A stretch of 62,369 nucleotides of DNA from Zavarzinella formosa DSM 19928 (lineage in GTDB: Bacteria > Planctomycetota > Planctomycetia > Gemmatales > Gemmataceae). A model generated the notes under the pieces. That model made no database searches. It was given only the letters and a program-made list of their open reading frames with translations, and was not told the origin of the DNA. The first letter of the stretch is position 1. Each line of letters begins with the position of its first letter. The position numbers and the translations under genes are program-made. Of this stretch, positions 7,993 to 14,799 are shown piece after piece. The stretch is taken from the NCBI RefSeq assembly GCF_000255705.1, contig NZ_JH636441.1, forward strand, positions 496,069-558,437, read 5' to 3'.

Positions 7993-9300
7993 TCATTTAG
8001 CGGCAATGTCAAAGCACATCAACACTTCGTGGTCGCGGATATACAGTTTGCCGTTGGAAACCACCGGATGCGCCCAGAGTTTGCCGTCTCGGCGGGGGAT
8101 CTGGCTCTTGGCGGGAAGTTCAAACCGGCCCTCTTCTTTCCATTCTGTCGGCGTGGCGGCGATCTTCACGACCGTCCCTTTGCCTTCGCCAAATAAATAG
8201 AAACTTCCATCCGCATAAGTCACGGTTCCTTTGTCCAACTTTTTGCTTGTCCAAGTCGGCTCCGGGCCATCGGCTGTGGTGGATTTCAGGAAATCCAGAC
8301 ACACCCACCCGCCGCTGTCGCTATGGCCGTACACAAACTCGCCGACGCGGATCACGCCGCCGTGATGATTGACAATGGACTTGTTCTTGTACACCATCTC
8401 GGCCTTGATGCCCGCTCCGTCTTTCGCCAGACGGATAAGCGAACAACCGGCGCCATAGCCGGCCGTGACAAACACATAATTCTTGTAAACGACTGGTGTC
8501 GGGATCACGGCCACCTTGTAGCCAATGTCAGCCCGTCGCCAGAGAACTTTGCCCTCCACACTCAAGCCGACAACGCTCTGGGCTGATTGCTGAACGTATT
8601 GCTTGATCCCGTCCACTTCTGTAATGACGATGGACGAATAACCGGCCGGTTCCATATATTCCGTGCTTCGCCAGACGACTGTGCCATTGGTTTTGTTCAG
8701 GCACGCGACCGCTCCCTTGTTGGTCGCGGCTTTGCCGCCGGGCGTGACCAGCAATTTGTCCCCGTCAATCAGAATGGATTCGCTGTAACCCCACACGGGG
8801 ATTTCCCCGAGGAAATCCTTCACCAAGTTTTTGGCCCAAACCAGCGTGCCGTCCTTGGTCTCATAGCACTGGAGGTCTCCCTTGGCGCCGAGGACATAAA
8901 CCTTGTCGCCATCCACGGTGGGGGTGCCTCGCGGCCCGCTGCCCCATCCGTGGTTGTAATTTCCCTCGGCCGTGTTGAGGGGTTTTCGCCAGACTTCCTG
9001 GCCCTCTTTTGCGTCCAGACACAACAGGAATTCGTTGGCCCCTTTGACGGAATCTTCCCCGCCCATCAGGAAAATCTTGCCGGCCGAGGTGACCGGGCTG
9101 CCGTACCCCACGCCGCATTTCTCTGTTTTCCAAAGGAGTTTCGGACCTTCGGACGGCCATTCCTTCAAAAGTCCGGTTTCCTTGGAGACATCGTCGCGGT
9201 TGGGGCCGCGCCACTGCGGCCAGTCTCCGGCGTTGCCGCCGTCCTTGGGAGCCGGAGCCGACAGGGACAACAGCAAGGCGGCCAGTTGAATCGAAGACAT
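7993..9300 (-). CDS. Secreted PQQ-like beta-propeller protein
   Basis: 435 residues. A short signal peptide (MSSIQLAALLLSLSAPAP) leads into DWPQWRGPNRDDVSKETG, the opener shared with 4171-6615 and 40308-41516. Blades with the motif DAKEGQEVWRKPL, NKTNGTVVWRSTEY and VEGKVLWRR follow to the end, so the protein is a propeller and little else. A GAGGT ribosome site lies 6-7 bases before the ATG. The next gene on this strand is the CoA-ligase-like enzyme, across the heptamer array. The ligand and partner are unknown; a periplasmic location is expected. Confidence 0.85.
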   Translation of the reverse strand: MSSIQLAALLLSLSAPAPKDGGNAGDWPQWRGPNRDDVSKETGLLKEWPSEGPKLLWKTEKCGVGYGSPVTSAGKIFLMGGEDSVKGANEFLLCLDAKEGQEVWRKPLNTAEGNYNHGWGSGPRGTPTVDGDKVYVLGAKGDLQCYETKDGTLVWAKNLVKDFLGEIPVWGYSESILIDGDKLLVTPGGKAATNKGAVACLNKTNGTVVWRSTEYMEPAGYSSIVITEVDGIKQYVQQSAQSVVGLSVEGKVLWRRADIGYKVAVIPTPVVYKNYVFVTAGYGAGCSLIRLAKDGAGIKAEMVYKNKSIVNHHGGVIRVGEFVYGHSDSGGWVCLDFLKSTTADGPEPTWTSKKLDKGTVTYADGSFYLFGEGKGTVVKIAATPTEWKEEGRFELPAKSQIPRRDGKLWAHPVVSNGKLYIRDHEVLMCFDIAAK

Positions 9301-9423
9301 GAGACCTCACCGGGGGGTAACAAGGGTCGAACGGGCCTGCGGAAATCGCCCGGCCGGAGAGTCGCCGTCCGGATTATTAGACGGCTTCGCACGGTTTGCC
9401 ATTCGGCGTGGAAATTATAGGTC

Positions 9424-9456
9424 CGCCCCGGCAAGTTCCAAGTTCGCGCCGGGGCG
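9424..9456. other. GC-rich inverted repeat in a divergent promoter region
   Basis: Perfect 9-base arms (9424-9432 and 9448-9456) around a 15-base centre, in the 211-base gap between the divergently transcribed propeller gene (start 9300) and DUF2760 gene (start 9512). It could be an operator or a leader hairpin of the plus-strand gene. No sequence-specific regulator is implied. Confidence 0.35.
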
Positions 9457-9511
9457 ACCCGTTCGTAGCATAAGCCACTCATTCCAGAAACACCCCTGCG
9501 GAGATCGCATC

Positions 9512-10087
9512 ATGGAATACGGAATCGGAATCGGGATTGGTTTGGTGATCGGATTGGCCATTGGATTTCTCGTCGCCAAGTCGATGGCGACCAAGCCTTT
9601 CGGCAACGCGGCCGGACTGGCCCTTGGCAAAAAAGTCGCCCTCAAGGCCGCCGGGGACGCGGAGTTTGCGAAGAAGCTGGAACATCTCTTCAACCCGCCG
9701 GTGCCCAAGCCCTCCGGCGAACCTATTCGGCTGTTGGGGTTGTTGCAACGGGATGCCCGGTTGCTGGATTTCTTGATGGAAAACATCGGGCCTTACACGG
9801 ACGACCAGATCGGGGCCTCCGTGCGGGACATTCACGCCAAGAGCCAGACCGTGTTGAAGAAACACCTGACGCTAGAATCCGTGATGAGTCAGCCAGAGGG
9901 GGCCAGCGTGACTGTTCCGGCCGGGTTTGATCCGTCGGCGGTTCGCTTGGTGGGAAATGTGACCGGACAACCGCCGTTCAAGGGAACGCTTCAACACGCC
10001 GGTTGGAAGGTGAAAAACATGAACATCCCGAAAACCCCGGATGGGCAGGATGAATTTGTTCTCATGCCCGCCGAGGTGGAAATCTGA
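9512..10087 (+). CDS. DUF2760 domain protein with N-terminal membrane anchor
   Basis: 191 residues from the ATG at 9512, preceded by GGAG. An earlier in-frame start at 9299 would add a low-quality Arg/Ser-rich leader and no domain. The N-terminus is one glycine-rich membrane helix (IGIGIGLVIGLAIGFLVA). The remainder matches the DUF2760 pattern: LLGLLQRDARLLDFLMENI, DDQIGASVRDIH, and a C-terminal region with VRLVGNVTGQPPF and LQHAGWKV. In other bacteria this family sits near Hsp70-like genes, but no such gene is present here. The function is unknown. Confidence 0.8.
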   Translation: MEYGIGIGIGLVIGLAIGFLVAKSMATKPFGNAAGLALGKKVALKAAGDAEFAKKLEHLFNPPVPKPSGEPIRLLGLLQRDARLLDFLMENIGPYTDDQIGASVRDIHAKSQTVLKKHLTLESVMSQPEGASVTVPAGFDPSAVRLVGNVTGQPPFKGTLQHAGWKVKNMNIPKTPDGQDEFVLMPAEVEI

Positions 10088-10088
10088 C

Positions 10089-10394
10089 TCAGTTCCACCG
10101 GCCACATTGCAACGCATGAACGTGTTTGCAAACGTAAAACGGATTACGATCTCCCCGGTAGACGGCATCCGCACACGAACAATGCCAGCGAATTTCATGT
10201 TCGCTTAATCGTTCGAGGGCGATCTGGTATTCGGTTCGCCCTCCTTTCACATCCCAAGTCATCACGCAACCCGGCTCCAGCGGACGGGGGTTGCGATATG
10301 TCACCCGGTAACAGTACAAACATGGTTTCCGCTTCCGGTCCGGGCCTGGCAGGGTGGCGACGAAGGGTAATTTGGGAAGGAATTTGGCAACCAT
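10089..10394 (-). CDS. Small stand-alone SWIM zinc-finger protein
   Basis: 101 residues. The C-terminal half has the SWIM pattern CxC...CxH as HCSCADAVY followed by VCKHVHAL, spaced by about 16 residues. A CLYC pair sits in the N-terminal half. There is no helicase, transposase or MuDR domain, which are the usual hosts of SWIM fingers. A GGGAG ribosome site precedes the ATG. It converges tail-to-tail with the DUF2760 gene, one base apart. Nucleic-acid or protein binding is plausible but not shown. Confidence 0.7.
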   Translation of the reverse strand: MVAKFLPKLPFVATLPGPDRKRKPCLYCYRVTYRNPRPLEPGCVMTWDVKGGRTEYQIALERLSEHEIRWHCSCADAVYRGDRNPFYVCKHVHALQCGRWN

Positions 10395-10592
10395 GATTAC
10401 TCCCGTTCTAAGCTGGTGAAGAATTAGGTAAAGTTTACCTTTTTTCCCATCCGAATTGGATGTCGGTAGGCGCGGACGCGATGCGTCAAAATGGCGAAAG
10501 ACGTGCCAGCCGGAACGCTCGGAGGTACGATGTCAGGAACGGTTGCCAGACAATCCCATCGGACGGCCGAGAGCCGCCGGGAATTGGAACGA

Positions 10593-11588
10593 ATGGCCGT
10601 GGATTTGTTGACGCCGCTTCGCCTTCGCCCGTTGTTCAAACCGGCGATCTGGGGAGGCACGCGCCTGCGGCCCTGGCTCGGGGAAACCCCTTCGAACGAA
10701 CCGACCGGCGAAGCTTGGGTTCTCAGCGATCACGGGGATAGTCACAGCGAGATCATCGAAGGCTCCGCCGCCGGCAAAACCCTGCGGCAACTTATGGAGC
10801 GGATGCCGGAACGCCTGCTAGGCCAATCATTTGCGACGACCAAACGATTTCCGCTGCTGCTGAAATTCATCGACGCCCGCCTGCCTCTTTCCGTGCAGGT
10901 CCACCCGGACGATTCGCGGGCCAAGCACCATGAACCGCACGGCCCCGGCATCGGCAAGACCGAGGCTTGGGTAATGCTGGCCGCCGAGCCGGACGCCCGG
11001 TTGTACGCCGGTCTGGTTCCGGGGGCGACAACGGCCCAACTGCGCGAGGCCATCGCCGTCGGCCACTTGGAACCGCTGCTCCATGTGATGACGCCGAAAC
11101 CCGGCGACTGCCTGTTCCTCAAGGCCGGTACGGTCCACGCCATCGGCGCCGGGACGATGCTTTTTGAAATTCAGCAATCAAGCGACATCACCTATCGCCT
11201 CTTTGACTGGAACCGCGTCGACCCAAAAACCGGCAAAGCCCGCGATTTGCATGTGGAAAAGGGACTGGCCTGCGTGGATGACACGCTCGGGCCGTGTGTT
11301 CCCGTGTTCCCCCTGCCCCATCCGGCCCGCGAAACCCTGATCGACGGCGAATACTTTTCCCTCGACCGCTGGAACACGGATCAACTGTTCCGCGTCGGCC
11401 GGGTCGGCGAATGTCGCATGATTGTCGGCTTGGAAGGGCTTGCGGAGATGGCTTGGGACGACCGGACCTTTGCCGTCCGGCCCGGAGATGTGTGGCTGAT
11501 TCCCGCCGAAACCGGCGTGTGCGAAGTTATCCCGCGTGGACCGGTTACGTTGTTGGAATGCGGTTGCGGGCAAAACCCGGATAACTGA
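10593..11588 (+). CDS. manA: Mannose-6-phosphate isomerase, class I
   Basis: 331 residues from ATG 10593. The enzyme interconverts mannose 6-phosphate and fructose 6-phosphate and feeds GDP-sugar synthesis. Zinc ligands are visible: Gln and His in SVQVHPDD, Glu in GKTEAW and His in GTVHAIG. The N-terminal LRPLFKPAIWGGTRLRPWLG is typical of the family, and this start gives the family's length. A start at 10530 with GGAGGT just upstream (rather close), or at 10491, is also possible and would add 21-34 extra residues not seen in relatives. It converges with the nuclease-like gene, six bases apart. Confidence 0.9.
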   Translation: MAVDLLTPLRLRPLFKPAIWGGTRLRPWLGETPSNEPTGEAWVLSDHGDSHSEIIEGSAAGKTLRQLMERMPERLLGQSFATTKRFPLLLKFIDARLPLSVQVHPDDSRAKHHEPHGPGIGKTEAWVMLAAEPDARLYAGLVPGATTAQLREAIAVGHLEPLLHVMTPKPGDCLFLKAGTVHAIGAGTMLFEIQQSSDITYRLFDWNRVDPKTGKARDLHVEKGLACVDDTLGPCVPVFPLPHPARETLIDGEYFSLDRWNTDQLFRVGRVGECRMIVGLEGLAEMAWDDRTFAVRPGDVWLIPAETGVCEVIPRGPVTLLECGCGQNPDN

Positions 11589-11594
11589 ACCGGG

Positions 11595-12461
11595 TTACTC
11601 TTCCGCCAACAATTCTTCCCAAGTGTTGACGTCAAGGATTCGTTCCCCGAGTCGTTCAAACCGGACCGAATCCGTGATGGCATTCAGCGTCGATGCAATC
11701 GACGGACTCGGCTGGCCGAATCGTTTGGCGCCCAAACGCAAGAGCATGTTTTTTTGCCCAAGGCTGATGCCTTGGTTAACACCTTTTTCAAGAATCCATT
11801 GATATGTTGTCGAATCTTCCATCAACATGACCATTCTCCGGTAAGTGTCCGCGATCCGATCCTGATTATATCGCAATCCGCATAACACGAAGGACGAGCC
11901 AATCAGAGCTTTGGTGAGCGTTTCATTGATCCGCTGATCCCGCAATGATTCTTGAAATCGGCCGAGGGCTGTCTCCAAATTGGCGTCTGCCTCATCGGTC
12001 AGTAACGAAAGCGGGGCCAAAGCGGGACCGGCGTCGAGCCAGAAGTTTGCGGGTCGTTCCCATACCCGTTCCACATGATAACGGAATGCCGTGATGATGT
12101 TTCCGTTGACACCGATCCGCTGATACAAGCCGGTCATGTCGCTGGCCACGGCTTTGCGGCGCAGCAAAATCAGAACGGTTTCCACCGGAAGATCATTCTG
12201 GTGGGCGATGATGGTATTGTAACGCAATAACTCGGACGGGATACCTGTCCGGGGATTGGCTTCCAGTTCCAAATGCAACAGATTTGGACTTGGTCCATTG
12301 AAGCGAAAAACTTTGTCGGCCTGCAATGTCGTGGCCAGATCGGTGTCAACGGGAACACTTGGACCTGGTGGAATGCCGGCAATTCGGGCGAAACGGTTGG
12401 CCCATTGATCCGGCCCCGTGTCGATCATCCCGTTCAGCGTTGCGTCAAATGGCTTGCTCAT
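11595..12461 (-). CDS. Rpn/YhgA-like PD-(D/E)XK nuclease-family protein
   Basis: 288 residues. The N-terminal part has QADKVFRF followed by LLHLELEANP, matching the beta-hairpin with Asp and ExE/Q of the Rpn (recombination-promoting nuclease/putative transposase) family. SELLRYNTIIAHQNDLPVET continues the fold. The C-terminal 50 residues (LRLGAKRFGQPSPS, ERLGERILDVNTWEELL) match the DUF4351-like tail common in planctomycete and cyanobacterial members. Family members are often multicopy. The catalytic lysine position is not clear, so activity is uncertain. The gene starts 10 bases after the purM stop on the same strand, so read-through from purM is likely. Confidence 0.7.
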   Translation of the reverse strand: MSKPFDATLNGMIDTGPDQWANRFARIAGIPPGPSVPVDTDLATTLQADKVFRFNGPSPNLLHLELEANPRTGIPSELLRYNTIIAHQNDLPVETVLILLRRKAVASDMTGLYQRIGVNGNIITAFRYHVERVWERPANFWLDAGPALAPLSLLTDEADANLETALGRFQESLRDQRINETLTKALIGSSFVLCGLRYNQDRIADTYRRMVMLMEDSTTYQWILEKGVNQGISLGQKNMLLRLGAKRFGQPSPSIASTLNAITDSVRFERLGERILDVNTWEELLAEE

Positions 12462-12471
12462 CGCGTTGCCT

Positions 12472-13542
12472 TCAAGTCCACTCCACGCCCGGTTCGCCCT
12501 CGCGGATCTCGCCGATGCGGTGAGTCGGGTAGCCTTCGGCCGTCAATCGCTCGGCAATGCTGTCGGCGTAATACGGGGCGACGATCAACGTGAAGCCGAT
12601 GCCGCCGTTGAAGACGCGGTCCATCTCGGCCTCGGCCACGTTTCCGGCTTTTTGGAGCCAGGTGAAAATCGGCGGCACCGGCCAGCTTCCCCGCTTAATG
12701 AACGCCCGGCGGTTCTCCGGCAACACGCGCGGGAGGTTGTCCGTGATGCCGCCGCCGGTGATGTGGGCCAGCGCACGGACGACTTTCTTCTTCACCGGGT
12801 AATGCTTGAGCAGGTCTTGAATTGGCTTGACGTAAATTCGAGTCGGAGTCAGCAGTTCTTCGCCAATCGATTTGCCAAGTTCCGGCACGACATCCGTGAC
12901 TTTCAACCCGGCGTGTTCGAGGGCGATTTTCCGGGCCAGACTGTAACCGTTTGAATGCAGGCCGGTGGAACTCATCCCCAGCACCACATCGCCGGGTTGA
13001 ACGCTTTTGCCGTTGATGACATCATCTCGTTCGACAATGCCGACCACAAAGCCAGCCATGTCAAAGTCGCCGGGGGCGTAAAAGTCCGGCAGAATGGCCG
13101 TTTCCCCGCCGGTGAGGGCGCAACCGGCCTGTTCGCAGCCGGTGACCATCCCGCGAACCAATTGCTCGGCCAAAGGCGGGTCGTCCGTCGGCATCGCCAG
13201 GTAATCGAGGAACACCAGCGGTTGGGCGCCGGAACAAAGGCAATCGTTCACAGACATGGCGACGAGGTCGATGCCCACCGTGTCGAACTTGTTCATCAGG
13301 GCGGCGATTTTCAGCTTGGTGCCGACGCCGTCCGTGCAGGTGACCAAGACGGGGTTTCGATATCCCCCGGAGAACAGCCAGCGGTTGATGTCGAGCGAGA
13401 AGAGGCTGGCGAAACCGCCGAAGCCGTCCATCACGCCGGGGCCGTGCGTCCGTTTCACCAATTTGCCGATGCGGCCGATGGTGTCCTCGTAGGTGTCCAG
13501 ATCGAGACCGGCCGACTTGTAATCAAGGGAGGGAGTGGACAT
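12472..13542 (-). CDS. purM: Phosphoribosylformylglycinamidine cyclo-ligase (AIR synthetase)
   Basis: 356 residues, the usual PurM length. It makes aminoimidazole ribotide from FGAM with ATP in purine synthesis. Motifs: LVTCTDGVGTKLKIA (ATP/phosphate binding), DCLCSGAQPLVFLDY, ALTGGETAILPDFY and THIGRIG-type end (TAEGYPTHRIGEI). The PurL partner lies about 4 kb upstream on the same strand, separated by the radical SAM and HlyD-like genes, so purine genes bracket an unrelated pair. The start ATG at 13542 is preceded by the TTTTCAG repeat element. Confidence 0.95.
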   Translation of the reverse strand: MSTPSLDYKSAGLDLDTYEDTIGRIGKLVKRTHGPGVMDGFGGFASLFSLDINRWLFSGGYRNPVLVTCTDGVGTKLKIAALMNKFDTVGIDLVAMSVNDCLCSGAQPLVFLDYLAMPTDDPPLAEQLVRGMVTGCEQAGCALTGGETAILPDFYAPGDFDMAGFVVGIVERDDVINGKSVQPGDVVLGMSSTGLHSNGYSLARKIALEHAGLKVTDVVPELGKSIGEELLTPTRIYVKPIQDLLKHYPVKKKVVRALAHITGGGITDNLPRVLPENRRAFIKRGSWPVPPIFTWLQKAGNVAEAEMDRVFNGGIGFTLIVAPYYADSIAERLTAEGYPTHRIGEIREGEPGVEWT

Positions 13543-13554
13543 TTTTTCGAGGAG

Positions 13555-13644
13555 TTTTCAGTTTCCGGTTTTCAGTTTTCAACAAGCCCGCCATAAGCTT
13601 TTGTACGGAATGGAAATTCCGATGGATTTACTGAAAACTGAAAA
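13555..13644. repeat. Heptamer inverted repeat (TTTTCAG / CTGAAAA)
   Basis: Left arm: TTTTCAG TTTCCGG TTTTCAG TTTTCAA (13555-13582), four heptamers head-to-tail. Right arm: two perfect CTGAAAA units (13631-13644), the exact reverse complement. The 48-base spacer has no repeat. The element fills the gap between the radical SAM stop (13658) and the purM start (13542). Confidence 0.8.
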
Positions 13645-13657
13645 CGAGAAATTGATT

Positions 13658-14782
13658 TCAAACCAACATCAACCCGATACGGCCCTCTTCGCGGTCGGCG
13701 GCGGGTTTGTTCAGAGCGTCGCAGATTCGACGGGCGCCGCTGGATTCGGCTTTGTGGCGGTAGTCGGCGGCGACCCGGCTTTCCCAGACATCGCGGAAGG
13801 AAAGCTTTTTCAGGTTGCCAAAACCCATGCCGGGAATGGTGACGCAGCCCAGCACATCCCCTTGAGGGGAGATGTAGCAGGTGTCGAACCCGGCGCCGCA
13901 GTTGGCCCGTTCGGAATCGCGGAGTTTCGGGTCGTGCGATTCCTCGACCGTCACCGGGAAATCATCCAAGGATAATTGCACGTCCATGCCGCACGATTCG
14001 CCGAGAGCTTTTAACCGGGAAGCCACCACAAGGGTTGGGAGTTCTCGCAAATGATGGCGACCATCGCCAATCGCGGCCCGGCCGGCTTCTTTCACGACGG
14101 CCACCTTGAGGCGGTTGATGCCGATCTTTTTCAAGTCTTCGCAGAGTTTCGGAATTTCGCGTTCGCCATCTTTCACCAACGTGAAGCGGGCGGTCGTCTG
14201 GATGCCGCTGGCGGCCAGCCGGGCGGCACCGGCCATCGCTTTGGCATAAACACCTTTGCCGCGAATTTGATCGTGCAAATTCGGCCCGCCGTCGAAGCTC
14301 ACCCGCACTTCCAAGGGCCGAACGGCCGTCAGATCGGCGACCACTTTGTCCGTCAGCCGGGTGCCGTTGGTCGTCAGGATGAGATTCATCCCGGACATCG
14401 TCACGCAAGAAAGAATGTTCCGCCAGTCTGGGTGGACAAGCGGTTCCCCGCCGGAGATTTGCACTTCGAGGACGCCCATCGCCTCGAATTCTTGAATCAG
14501 TTCCAGCACCCGGCTTGTGGACAACTCAATCGCAGTGTCCGCATGAGGGGAAGAATTCGTGATGCAGTGGGAGCATTCCAGATTGCACAGGTTGGTGTAA
14601 TCGAAGTAGGCCCGCAGGGGGGCTTTGTCCCAGAATGCGAGCGACGAGTAAACGCTTGTTGCCTCGGCGGGGAGCGATCCCTTCACGATTCTCCCGGTGG
14701 GCCGGTGGTAATAAACGTCCGAACAACCGGACGGGCGCCGAACCCAAGTGGCGGCAAGTCGGTTCATGGCGGCCCGAGTCAT
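13658..14782 (-). CDS. Radical SAM / SPASM-type protein
   Basis: 374 residues. The [4Fe-4S]-SAM motif is CNLECSHC (CxxxCxxC) near residue 67 in FDYTNLCNLECSHC, followed by the SAM-binding ISGGEP. The C-terminal part has a cysteine set NCGAGFDTCYISPQGDVLGC, the SPASM/twitch pattern that binds further Fe-S clusters, as in PqqE-like and peptide-modifying enzymes. The start at 14782 has GGAAGG upstream. The gene begins 17 bases after the HlyD-like gene, so they form a unit. Substrate unknown; peptide modification is the commonest role of this architecture, but no precursor peptide gene was found nearby. Confidence 0.85.
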   Translation of the reverse strand: MTRAAMNRLAATWVRRPSGCSDVYYHRPTGRIVKGSLPAEATSVYSSLAFWDKAPLRAYFDYTNLCNLECSHCITNSSPHADTAIELSTSRVLELIQEFEAMGVLEVQISGGEPLVHPDWRNILSCVTMSGMNLILTTNGTRLTDKVVADLTAVRPLEVRVSFDGGPNLHDQIRGKGVYAKAMAGAARLAASGIQTTARFTLVKDGEREIPKLCEDLKKIGINRLKVAVVKEAGRAAIGDGRHHLRELPTLVVASRLKALGESCGMDVQLSLDDFPVTVEESHDPKLRDSERANCGAGFDTCYISPQGDVLGCVTIPGMGFGNLKKLSFRDVWESRVAADYRHKAESSGARRICDALNKPAADREEGRIGLMLV

Positions 14783-14799
14783 TCGTTACCTTCCTTGAA

